10,050 nt of DNA from contig JAGXSK010000233.1 in the NCBI GenBank assembly GCA_018333845.1, positions 1 to 10,050 on the forward strand, written 5' to 3'. The stretch is from Clostridia bacterium (lineage in GTDB: Bacteria > Bacillota > DSM-16504 > Desulfitibacterales > Desulfitibacteraceae). Shown in pieces: positions 1-7,248 of the stretch; the stretch's first letter is position 1; every line of letters begins with the position of its first letter. Position numbers and translations under genes: made by a program. Under the pieces are notes generated by a model, which saw nothing but the letters and a program-made list of their open reading frames with translations, searched no databases and was not told the DNA's origin.

Positions 1-33
1 TCTACTTTTCTTCTCAAAGCTAAAGCTCTTTGG

Positions 34-60
34 AACCACCTGCATAGCAGGTGGTTTTCG
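34..60 (+). terminator. Intrinsic terminator of a gene left of the window
   Basis: A perfect 10-bp stem (AACCACCTGC, loop ATA, GCAGGTGGTT) is followed on the plus strand by TTTTCGTT. The T-rich tail is on the plus-strand side only, so it most likely ends a rightward transcript that begins outside the window. No coding sequence is visible in bases 1-33. Confidence 0.6.
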
Positions 61-66
61 TTATAC

Positions 67-107
67 AAAAAAACAGATGGTTTCTGTATTCCACAGGAAC
101 CATCTGT
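67..107 (-). terminator. Intrinsic terminator of the allC / KARI-like operon
   Basis: On the minus strand the arms ACAGATGGTTCCTGT and ACAGAAACCATCTGT form a 15-position stem with one mismatch and a 5-nt loop. Seven T residues follow directly. It lies about 40 nt past the stop of the KARI-like gene, as expected for the end of that operon. Confidence 0.85.
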
Positions 108-145
108 GCTTCTTAAAAAATAATGCTGTGGAGATTTAAAATGTA

Positions 146-1138
146 TTAGGACATACCAAACTTAGCTCTCCATTCTTTTCCTACCTCTTCCATATCAGAA
201 TCTTTCCAGGTCCTTCTCAGTCTATTAAGTACTGGCATTCCATGATTAAATTCTACAAGCCAATTTTTAGCAAATTCCCCTCTTTCAGTTTCTTCAAAAA
301 TCTTTTTGATTTCATCATAGTTGATAACTCTAGGGCCGGAAGTTCTTACTGCAAATTCACAAGTCCTGCTGGCTCTTTTTGTGAGATATTCTTCAATTCC
401 CACTTCATCAATGTCATCAATAATTGAACGAATAGACCTAATTGCTTTAGCATAAGCAAAAGACTTAGGATATCCATTTTCTGACATAATCTCATAAATT
501 GCTCGCATTAAGTGAATTGTTCCGCCATAAAGCACCTGCTCTTCAAAGTTATCCCCCTCAGTTTCCTTTTGGAAGGAAAGGTAAACAGTTCCAACTCTTG
601 TGCTGCCCACACCTTTAGCTATAGCCAGAGCTTTTTCCTTTGCTTTGCCCGAATAGTCCTGATCAACTGATACTGCACCATAGATGCCTGAGCCTTCCAG
701 GTATTTTTGTCTTACCACGGGTCCTGGCCCATTGGGAACAAATAATATTACATCAACATTTTCAGGCGGCTGGATTGTTCCATATAAAATTGCAAATCCA
801 TGGGCAAAGCTTAAGGTTTGCCCCTCTCTTAAATGTTCATGAATAGACTCATAATAAGCAGCTGGTTGAGCTGGATCCTGCAGTAAAATGTGCACAATGT
901 CAGCTTGCTTAACCGCATCTGCAATAGACATAACCTCAAATCCATCCTTTTCTGCATTTTCCCAGTCAGGATATCTCCATTTGGGTCCTGCACCGATTAT
1001 TACCTTTACATTACTATCCCTTAAATTGTTTGCTTGAGCTTTTCCTTGACTTCCATAGCCAATAATAGCAATAGTCTGACCATTTAAAATATCCATGCTT
1101 ACATCTTCATCCCGATATATCTTTTCTGTAAAAGACAC
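146..1138 (-). CDS. Ketol-acid reductoisomerase-like NAD(P)-dependent oxidoreductase, catalytically divergent
   Basis: This 330-residue protein has the length and layout of a short-form (class I) ketol-acid reductoisomerase (KARI): a Rossmann domain with a GYGSQG nucleotide motif near residues 27-32, the FAHGF histidine (H113), and the C-terminal knotted domain ending its core with SGPRVI (267-272). The first metal pair (D196, E200) and the serine matching S251 (S257) are present. By hand alignment to the Pseudomonas enzyme, the active-site lysine (K130) is N136, and both glutamates of the second metal pair (E226, E230) are K231 and S235. One residue is also missing just after E200. KARI needs two magnesium ions for its alkyl migration, so this is probably not a branched-chain amino acid enzyme. 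It follows allC by 50 nt in one operon. I infer an oxidoreductase acting on a ureide-pathway 2-hydroxy or 2-oxo acid, possibly ureidoglycolate. The start is GTG, chosen for its AAGGAGG ribosome site 9 nt upstream. Confidence 0.85.
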   Translation of the reverse strand: MSFTEKIYRDEDVSMDILNGQTIAIIGYGSQGKAQANNLRDSNVKVIIGAGPKWRYPDWENAEKDGFEVMSIADAVKQADIVHILLQDPAQPAAYYESIHEHLREGQTLSFAHGFAILYGTIQPPENVDVILFVPNGPGPVVRQKYLEGSGIYGAVSVDQDYSGKAKEKALAIAKGVGSTRVGTVYLSFQKETEGDNFEEQVLYGGTIHLMRAIYEIMSENGYPKSFAYAKAIRSIRSIIDDIDEVGIEEYLTKRASRTCEFAVRTSGPRVINYDEIKKIFEETERGEFAKNWLVEFNHGMPVLNRLRRTWKDSDMEEVGKEWRAKFGMS

Positions 1139-1188
1139 AATAAATTACCTCCTTCAGATAAATGGTGTTTTATTTATTAGTGCAGGTG

Positions 1189-2436
1189 CTAAAGTTTGTC
1201 AATCCGTAAAACAGCTTCTAGCAGCACATCACATCCTTCCTTTATATTTTCATAAGGTGTATATTCTTCAGGAACGTGACTGCGACCATCTTTGCTAGGA
1301 ATAAATATCATACCAACATCTGTGATTGATGCTATTATAGCTGCATCATGTACTGCACCGCTATTCATCCTGCAATAAGGAATATTTTTTTCCTTTACAA
1401 CCTCTTCAATTAGGTCAGTAATTTTCTCAGATAGTAATACTCCTGACGATACTGCTATTTTTTCAATTTTAAAAGTCAAATTATTATTAGCACTTACTTT
1501 GTTTACATAGGCTTTAACAGCTTGTGAAATATTGTCCATAGCTCGATTGTCCACATCTCTAATATCTACGGTAAATTTCACACTATGAGGAATTGCGTTA
1601 AAGATATTAGGAACACATTCAATTCTTCCTACAGTGGCAACAGATGAAGACAACCCATTTTCTTTAACAATTGCAGGTATTGCTGAGATTATTTGCCCAG
1701 CAGCAACCATAGGATCTGTTCTAAGATTCATGGGTGTTGCTCCAGCATGATTAGATAATCCTACCAATTCAATGCTATAAGCTTTGATACCTGCTACCCC
1801 TTTAACTACTCCAATAGATAATTGATTCCTTTCTAAAAGTACGCTTTGCTCAATGTGAAGCTCTAGCATTGCTTTAATGCTTTTAGGATTGACAATGCCC
1901 TTATCAATTGAATCAGGGTCTAGACCCTTTCTTTTCAGTACATCATAATAACTTTCTCCTCTAGCATTTTTTAAGCGTTTAATATCTTCAAGCTTTAATT
2001 GCCCTGTAAATGCTTTGCTGCCAGCTGTTGGAACTCCAAAATTTGATCCTTCTTCTTCTGCAAAAACCATCAATTGCACTGGATGATTTAAAGCAACATC
2101 ATTTTCTATTATCACTCTAATTAGTTCTAGTCCTGCCACTATTCCAACAACTCCATCATACTTTCCGCCATACAGAACAGTATCTAGATGTGAGCCTATC
2201 ATAATAGCTGGTAAATTGGGCTCTTTACCTTCTAACCTTCCACTAACGTTACCAATACCATCTACTATAATTTTCAAACCCAGCTTCTTCATTATCTGAA
2301 TAAGATATTCCTTAACCTCCTGATCTTCCCTGGTATAGGAAAATCTTGTGCATCCCTTTTCAGGTGTACTGTTGAACTTACTTAAGTTTTCAATATCATT
2401 TTTTATTCTTTCTAGAGAAGTTCCCATGTTTTCCAT
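1189..2436 (-). CDS. allC: M20-family allantoate amidohydrolase / N-carbamoyl amino acid hydrolase
   Basis: A 415-residue zinc-dependent amidohydrolase of the peptidase M20 AllC/HyuC group, of full family length. Visible metal ligands are H83 and D94 (GSHLDTV then KYDG), E129 in AEEEG with E128 as the likely general base, H194 in LHIEQ, and H387 near the C-terminus. The lid-domain signature HAGATPM (230-236), N280 and R293 (DIRD) match residues that bind the substrate carboxylate in this family. Allantoate amidohydrolases release ammonia and CO2 and give ureidoglycine, which is the substrate of the allE product encoded in the same window, so I favour allantoate over N-carbamoyl amino acids. 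The family alone cannot decide this. The ATG at 2436 has AGAGGA 7 nt upstream; the later in-frame Met 4 has no good site. It is the first gene of the operon with the KARI-like gene and is divergent from the symporter. It is probably cytoplasmic, with no signal peptide. Confidence 0.85.
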   Translation of the reverse strand: MENMGTSLERIKNDIENLSKFNSTPEKGCTRFSYTREDQEVKEYLIQIMKKLGLKIIVDGIGNVSGRLEGKEPNLPAIMIGSHLDTVLYGGKYDGVVGIVAGLELIRVIIENDVALNHPVQLMVFAEEEGSNFGVPTAGSKAFTGQLKLEDIKRLKNARGESYYDVLKRKGLDPDSIDKGIVNPKSIKAMLELHIEQSVLLERNQLSIGVVKGVAGIKAYSIELVGLSNHAGATPMNLRTDPMVAAGQIISAIPAIVKENGLSSSVATVGRIECVPNIFNAIPHSVKFTVDIRDVDNRAMDNISQAVKAYVNKVSANNNLTFKIEKIAVSSGVLLSEKITDLIEEVVKEKNIPYCRMNSGAVHDAAIIASITDVGMIFIPSKDGRSHVPEEYTPYENIKEGCDVLLEAVLRIDKL

Positions 2437-2991
2437 GCTTCTATCCTCTTTTTCGGTATGTTTATGATATAATTTTTTCTATGATTTTTATAGCAACCCC
2501 TTTATCTTAACTTGCTAAACCAATCCATAATCAATTATCCATTCTTTCTAAGTTATGTGGTGTTCATTGGCTACCTCTATACACAACCTTAACTCCCTGA
2601 CCAAAGGTTCTCACAAGTTCGTCGCCACTGTCTCACACGAATATACCCTCAAAAAGATTTTATAACCCTATCTTTCCTTACTAAATCTTTCTTAAAGGAT
2701 TTTGCTATAAACTTAAGTAATATCCTATGGTATTTTAAGATAATATTTAAGAGAATTAATTATCCTAGTTTGGATAAAAGATATTTTATATTATGCTGCA
2801 GCAATAAATTCCATGAGTTTCCCTGATGAGGATAAAAACCCCAAGGTTTTTTATCTATGATTGATAATGATATGTATGAATTTTTTGTCTATTATTTAAA
2901 GTAAATAAGAACCATAACCTAAATCAATATTTTACGATAGGAGGTGTATCTTTTTAAGTTATCTCAAAATTTAAAACATGGGAGGTATCAT
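2437..2991. promoter_or_regulatory. 555-base divergent intergenic region between allC and the symporter gene
   Basis: This gap must carry the promoters of both divergent genes, but I see no -35/-10 pair good enough to mark. It contains a decamer TAATCAATTA (2528-2537) like those upstream of pucR, a TTATCC / GGATAA inverted repeat (2760-2777) and a stronger A/T hairpin at 2831-2855. A less AT-rich patch at about 2560-2640 reads on the minus strand as a short peptide-like stretch ending in a stop, possibly a gene fossil. No convincing intact gene or RNA gene is visible. A second Shine-Dalgarno-like AGGAGGT at 2939-2945 lies 41-42 nt before the one used by the symporter gene. Confidence 0.6.
2831..2855 (+). 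repeat. Inverted repeat in the symporter leader
   Basis: The arms GATAAAAACC and GGTTTTTTATC flank a CCAA loop. The right arm itself carries six T residues, so it could be a weak attenuator, a protein-binding palindrome, or just an AT-rich hairpin. It lies about 140 nt upstream of the symporter start. Function unknown. Confidence 0.4.
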
Positions 2992-4239
2992 ATGTTTAAG
3001 AAATTTACACTTACTACTTGGATAGTCATAGGCATGGTGTGCGGAATTATAGCTGGGTTAGTTTTTGGTCCTGTGATGGGCGAGTTCAAGTTTATAGGTG
3101 ACATTTTTCTGCGGTTAATTCAGATGTCTGTTGTTCTGCTGGTTATGGGTGCCGTTATAGAAGCTGTTGGGTCAATTAAACCTAGAGAATTAGGAAGGCT
3201 AGGTGGAAAAACAGTAATAGGTTTTATGATTACAACATTCATTGCTGCAACTATAGGAATTATTTTAGCTAACACTATTAAGCCAGGTGCAGGTATTCCC
3301 ATGATAGAATTAGAAACTGAAATAAAACCTCCTGACTCAACTTTTATTGAGATGCTAGTTAACTTCTTCCCAACAAATATTATCAACGCCATGGCTAACG
3401 CTAATATGATCCAGGTAATTGTATTTGCAATGTTATTTGGCCTTGCCCTAAGTATTATAGGCAAAAGTGAGAACGAAAACAAAATTATAGCCCTTATCAA
3501 GGATTTTAATGCAGCAATTCTCAGCCTTGTAAAAATAGTTATGAAAATGGCTCCCATTGGTATTTTTGCGTTGTTAGGTTGGGTTACAGGAACCATTGGT
3601 ATTATAGTTATTATTCCTCTAGCTAAGTTTTTAATTGCCATGGCCATTGGCTCGGGATTAATGTTATTATTGTTCATTACTCTTGTATCAATTTATGGCA
3701 AAATAAATCCTATTCGTCTTGCCCGTAAATTCTATAGAATGGCATTAGTAGCCTTTACTACTACATCATCAGCCATCACCCTTCCAGTTAAAATGGCTGA
3801 TGCAGAGAATCTAATTGGTATTAGCAAAAGGGTGTCCCGTTTAGTTAATCCTCTTGGAATGAGTATCAACAGCGATGGTTTAGCACTTTATTTAGCTCTA
3901 GCCTGTATTACTATAGGACAGTTCTTTGACTTGAATCTAACTCTTACTCAACAAGTTACAATAGTTGTAATGTCAGTTCTTGCTACTCTGGGAACGGTAG
4001 TTGTCCCTGGTGGTGGACTAGTTGCCCTGGCAATTGTTCTTCCTGCAGTCGGACTCCCTTTGGAAGGAATCGCTATTTTGGCAGGCATTGACTGGTTTTC
4101 AGGTATGTTCCGGACTGTTATGAATGTTATTGATGATGTAATTATAGCTCTTTTCGTGGCAATAAGTGAGGGTGAATTTGATCGTGATATCTTCATGAGT
4201 GATGAAGTCAGCAAAGCTCCAGATAGCATTAATATATAA
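2992..4239 (+). CDS. DAACS-family dicarboxylate/amino acid:cation symporter, likely carboxylate uptake
   Basis: A 415-residue, very hydrophobic membrane protein of the glutamate/dicarboxylate:cation symporter family (GltP, GltPh, DctA, SdcS). Family landmarks in order are the hairpin-1 serine-rich loop TTTSSAITLP, the TM7 unwound motif NSDGLALY (NMDGT in GltPh), the hairpin-2 tip VVPGGGLVAL, and the TM8 signature DWFSGMFRTVMNVIDD. The TM8 arginine (R397 of GltPh, binds a substrate carboxylate) is kept, but the aspartate that holds the amino group of aspartate (D394) is glycine. That points to a carboxylate without an alpha-amino group. With its ureide neighbours, allantoate or a related ureide acid is a reasonable guess. 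The ATG at 2992 was chosen because GGGAGGT lies 5 nt upstream; an in-frame GTG at 2944 would directly abut its own Shine-Dalgarno sequence. It is divergent from allC and convergent with pucR. Confidence 0.85.
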   Translation: MFKKFTLTTWIVIGMVCGIIAGLVFGPVMGEFKFIGDIFLRLIQMSVVLLVMGAVIEAVGSIKPRELGRLGGKTVIGFMITTFIAATIGIILANTIKPGAGIPMIELETEIKPPDSTFIEMLVNFFPTNIINAMANANMIQVIVFAMLFGLALSIIGKSENENKIIALIKDFNAAILSLVKIVMKMAPIGIFALLGWVTGTIGIIVIIPLAKFLIAMAIGSGLMLLLFITLVSIYGKINPIRLARKFYRMALVAFTTTSSAITLPVKMADAENLIGISKRVSRLVNPLGMSINSDGLALYLALACITIGQFFDLNLTLTQQVTIVVMSVLATLGTVVVPGGGLVALAIVLPAVGLPLEGIAILAGIDWFSGMFRTVMNVIDDVIIALFVAISEGEFDRDIFMSDEVSKAPDSINI

Positions 4240-4272
4240 AGTATTACTTTTTCATGTTAGTCTTCAAGTTAA

Positions 4273-4317
4273 TAAAAAAATAGGGGGAAGCTGATTAAAG
4301 CTCCCCTTTATTTTTAT
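4273..4317. terminator. Bidirectional intrinsic terminator between symporter and pucR
   Basis: A GC-rich hairpin (AGGGGGAAGCT, short loop, AGCTCCCCT, with a small bulge) is followed on the plus strand by TTTATTTTTATT and on the minus strand by TATTTTTTTATT. It sits between two convergent genes and can end both transcripts. Confidence 0.8.
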
Positions 4318-4384
4318 TACCCGTAAAATATTCAAGCAAATAAGTTGCTCATTTTCACTGCTCAATGGTTTTTCTATTTTAGTG

Positions 4385-6049
4385 TTAGACAAAATGATAA
4401 TTAAGATATCTCAATATCTTTAACCCTAATTCCAGTTCTAAACGAACTTTATTATCTTCTATATCAACATTTGTTATTTTTTTGATTTTTTCCAGCCTAT
4501 ACAAAATAGTTTTATAGTGAATAAACAATTCTTTAGCTGCTTTACTCGCATTACCATTATATTTTAGAAAAACTTCCAGGGTGTTAATGAACTCAGATTG
4601 ATTATTTTTGTCATGCTCTATTAGCTGATTTAAGGCCTCTGGCATAAATTCAGCCAAGCCTTTGCGATCACCAAATTTACATATCATTCTATAAACACCT
4701 AATTCGGAAAACTCCAAGATGAACTCCTTGCCATAAATTACCTTTCCGAAATTAATTGCATCTTTTGCTTCTCCATAGCTTTTGGGAAGCTCATTAATTG
4801 AAAATGCCGTGCTCCCAATTCCTATTGCTGCTAATAAGCCGTCATAATGTTTGTTTATCTTCTTCTTAATTGCCCCAGCTAACTTTTTCATTTGCGTTAG
4901 CTGTTCCTGTTTAGATGTATCAGCCGGCCATAGGATCACTATTGAATTGCGTTTAGTACCTAGAATAGCTTTATTGCTAAAATTATTTGCCACATTTGTT
5001 ACTATACTAAAGAGATCCCTTTTAATTTGTTGAATTAGCATGCTATCTTTAGCTTTCTTATACTTAACGTAATCATTTATACTATCAAAGTCTACCAGCA
5101 TAATTGTATAGGGCCTATTTAAATTCCAACCAATAATCTCTGCCCTCTCATAAATACTATCATCCCCTGGTACTATTTTCCCTTTGAGTAATTCATCAAT
5201 TAGATCATTTTTATATTTTTGTTCCACTTCTGCAGCTGCAAATTTTTTAAGCATTTCTAGGCTAACCACTGTTGCAGCATGTTCAAGTGGAATAAAATCC
5301 ATTTCTTTGAGTTTTTTGTTTATTTCAGTTACACATAAATAAACTTTATTCTGACTTATATTTTTTATAGGCACAACAACTTGGGAAATATTATCCATGT
5401 TTTCAAATTTGGGGCATATTTGTCGATAATAGGAAAATCTATCATTTAAATTTTCTCTTTCCAAATCTGTTTCTGCGATACATGTCAAAGCAATTTCTGG
5501 ATTAGTTGATGCAATACATTTATAATTTTTATCATAAATAGCAACAGGATTGCCAACTAACTCTTTTAATGTGCTAATTATTTTTTCAAAGCCTTGATTT
5601 GTTAAAGCCAGGGCAGTAAATCGGTCATGGACTTCTTTATAGTAGTTAAGTTTTGAAACCTTGTCATTAAAAAGTTCAGCCATAATGGGATACATGGCAT
5701 CTGTAAACTTAACATGGCCTGGCAGCTCAATTACAGGGAAACCCAGCTCGTTGCCACTTTCAATAATTTCCTGGGAGACATTTTCAACAAAGCGCTGTGT
5801 TTTGACTACCAGAGCACTAACTCCTTTTTCCATGAGCTTCAATACTAATTCTCGTTGCGCCTTAGAATCACCGTAAATTGAATACAAGCTAGTAAGCAGC
5901 AGCTCCCCACCAGTTAGCCAATTTACTATGTCGGGAGCTTCCATTATAGTAACACCAGTTACAGTATTATCAATTCTTTCTCCTCCCGCTACAACTTTTG
6001 CGTCTTTAAAAGGAGGCATCTGGAGGATCTCTTTTAATTTAAGAGCCAT
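4385..6049 (-). CDS. pucR: PucR/CdaR-family transcriptional regulator of purine/ureide utilisation
   Basis: A 554-residue regulator with three parts: an N-terminal PucR-type ligand-sensing domain (about residues 1-130, starting with LKEILQMPPF), a central degenerate GGDEF-like CdaR domain (about 310-455) without a working GGDEF motif, and a C-terminal PucR helix-turn-helix (about 490-548) containing NASKAAKELFIHYKTILYRL. In Bacillus subtilis PucR activates purine-ureide genes in response to allantoin-type intermediates, and the neighbours here support the same job. It is transcribed alone, convergent to the symporter and downstream of the carbamate kinase terminator. I chose the ATG at 6049 because GGTGGTG lies about 6 nt upstream; a GTG at 6061 in the same frame has no ribosome site. 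AATCAATT-type decamers in its upstream region may be its operators (inference). Other CdaR-family regulators look similar, so the effector is not certain. Confidence 0.85.
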   Translation of the reverse strand: MALKLKEILQMPPFKDAKVVAGGERIDNTVTGVTIMEAPDIVNWLTGGELLLTSLYSIYGDSKAQRELVLKLMEKGVSALVVKTQRFVENVSQEIIESGNELGFPVIELPGHVKFTDAMYPIMAELFNDKVSKLNYYKEVHDRFTALALTNQGFEKIISTLKELVGNPVAIYDKNYKCIASTNPEIALTCIAETDLERENLNDRFSYYRQICPKFENMDNISQVVVPIKNISQNKVYLCVTEINKKLKEMDFIPLEHAATVVSLEMLKKFAAAEVEQKYKNDLIDELLKGKIVPGDDSIYERAEIIGWNLNRPYTIMLVDFDSINDYVKYKKAKDSMLIQQIKRDLFSIVTNVANNFSNKAILGTKRNSIVILWPADTSKQEQLTQMKKLAGAIKKKINKHYDGLLAAIGIGSTAFSINELPKSYGEAKDAINFGKVIYGKEFILEFSELGVYRMICKFGDRKGLAEFMPEALNQLIEHDKNNQSEFINTLEVFLKYNGNASKAAKELFIHYKTILYRLEKIKKITNVDIEDNKVRLELELGLKILRYLNYHFV

Positions 6050-6061
6050 AGATAACACCAC

Positions 6062-6213
6062 CCATCTTTAACTTAAAAAAAAACTTGCCTTACTATAATC
6101 AATTTTCCAACAATAGAAAAACTCCTTTTGCCCAGTATAGGATAATTTTTTATGCTTAATTAATCAATTCTCATAAGCAGCATCTTTTTCCTGCCAATAA
6201 TTGATAATTTAGT
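6062..6213 (-). promoter_or_regulatory. pucR upstream region with repeated AATCAATT-type decamers
   Basis: About 150 bases lie between the carbamate kinase terminator and pucR. Three near-identical decamers occur: TAATCAATTT (6096-6105), TAATCAATTC (6161-6170) and, inverted, TAATTGATAA (6198-6207). Weak -10-like hexamers TATAGT and TATACT can be read on the minus strand, but neither has a good -35, so no promoter is fixed. The decamers could be binding sites for the regulator itself. Confidence 0.35.
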
Positions 6214-6248
6214 AAAAAAGAGAGCCATACTCCGTCTAGAGTGGCTCT
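6214..6248 (-). terminator. Intrinsic terminator after carbamate kinase
   Basis: On the minus strand AGAGCCACTC pairs with GAGTATGGCTCT (10 bp with a 2-nt bulge) and is followed by CTTTTTT. It starts 10 nt past the carbamate kinase stop codon and closes the allE - carbamoyltransferase - carbamate kinase unit. Confidence 0.85.
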
Positions 6249-6257
6249 TTATCAATT

Positions 6258-7235
6258 CTATGAAAAATTAGCTTTATTCTTGCCTGTGGATATTACCTCA
6301 TCAACTATCAATGTGCCTGTATTTCCTGCTATGCCATCAGCTGCCTTTTCAAGTGAAGTAATTAGGGCTTTTCTCCCTTGTCTTGATTTGACGAACTTTA
6401 CAGCTACTTCAACCTTTGGCAGCATGGATCCGGGAGCAAAATGCCCCTCTTTGATGTATCTTTCAGCTTTTTCAACAGAAATATAATCCAGCTTTTCCTC
6501 ATCAGGCTCACCGAAGTTAATACATACCTTTTCTACAGCAGTGAGAATTATAAGGTATTGGGCATCAATTAATTCTGCTAATTTTTCGCTGGCATAATCT
6601 TTATCTATAACTGCTGAAACTCCTATTAATGAATTTCCTTCAGCAATAACTGGAATACCACCGCCACCAACTGCTATGACTACTTGCTTTTTTTCTAATA
6701 AGGCTTGAACTGTCTCCTTTTCAATTACATCTAACGGCTTAGGTGAAGGGACTACCCTTCGCCAACCCCTACCCGAATCTTCTTTCATTTGGTAACCTTT
6801 TTCTAAAACCAATTTTTTGGCTTCTACTTCTGTATAAAAAGCTCCAATTGGTTTAGTTGGATTAGAAAATGCAGGATCATTTTTATCTACCAGAACTTGA
6901 GTAACAATTGTGGCTACCGGCATATAAATTTTTCTCTTTAATAACTCTTCTCTAATGGCATTTTGCAGGTGATACCCAATATAGCCTTGACTCATGGCAA
7001 CGCATTCAGGAAAGGGCATTTCTGGAATACTGTTCTCTGACTTTGAGGCTATTTCCATGGCCAGGTTAATCATTCCCACCTGGGGTCCATTGCCGTGAGC
7101 CACTAAAACCTGATTGCCAGCATTTATTAAATCTACTATAACTTTAGCAGTGTTCTTTACCAGCTTTTGCTGCTCTTCAGGAGTATCTCCTAGCGCGTTC
7201 CCTCCTAATGCCACAACAATTCTTTTGCCTGGCAT
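6258..7235 (-). CDS. arcC: Carbamate kinase
   Basis: A 325-residue carbamate kinase of the amino acid kinase fold, full length for the family. It converts carbamoyl phosphate plus ADP to ATP and carbamate, which breaks down to ammonia and CO2. Signatures seen in order are VALGGNAL (8-15), HGNGPQVG (47-54), DPAFSNPTKPIG with K128, GRGWRRVVPSPKP (155-167), AVGGGGIPV (188-196), VIDKDYASEKLA (209-220) and HFAPGSMLPKVE (265-276). The start at 7235 has a strong AAAGGAGG site 7 nt upstream; an upstream ATG at 7262 would overlap the previous gene and lacks a site. Its ribosome site overlaps the stop codon of the carbamoyltransferase gene, so the two are probably translationally coupled. No arginine deiminase or ornithine carbamoyltransferase is in view, so I read it as the ATP-forming last step of ureide breakdown rather than of arginine fermentation. 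Confidence 0.93.
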   Translation of the reverse strand: MPGKRIVVALGGNALGDTPEEQQKLVKNTAKVIVDLINAGNQVLVAHGNGPQVGMINLAMEIASKSENSIPEMPFPECVAMSQGYIGYHLQNAIREELLKRKIYMPVATIVTQVLVDKNDPAFSNPTKPIGAFYTEVEAKKLVLEKGYQMKEDSGRGWRRVVPSPKPLDVIEKETVQALLEKKQVVIAVGGGGIPVIAEGNSLIGVSAVIDKDYASEKLAELIDAQYLIILTAVEKVCINFGEPDEEKLDYISVEKAERYIKEGHFAPGSMLPKVEVAVKFVKSRQGRKALITSLEKAADGIAGNTGTLIVDEVISTGKNKANFS

Positions 7236-7248
7236 AATCTTGCCTCCT

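Noticed and set aside
146..1138. Calling this gene ilvC (branched-chain amino acid biosynthesis)
   Set aside because: Length and fold fit, but the active-site lysine and the second metal-binding glutamate pair are replaced, and the neighbours are ureide genes rather than ilvB, ilvN or leu genes.
2514..2526. B. subtilis-type PucR box upstream of allC (minus-strand ATTGGTTTAG)
   Set aside because: Differs from the remembered WWWCNTTGGTTAA box at key positions; a single weak match in AT-rich DNA is not enough.
2856..2880. Fur-box-like GATAATGATAT
   Set aside because: Only half of the palindrome is present and nothing in the locus relates to iron.
2944..2991. N-terminal extension of the symporter from GTG at 2944
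   Set aside because: The GTG directly abuts its Shine-Dalgarno sequence with no spacer, the extension is polar and unlike the family, and the ATG at 2992 has an ideal site.
3120..3677. 185-codon open frame antisense to the symporter
   Set aside because: Low-complexity Ile/Asn/Pro-rich translation typical of the reverse of a membrane protein gene; no ribosome site and fully inside a clear family member.
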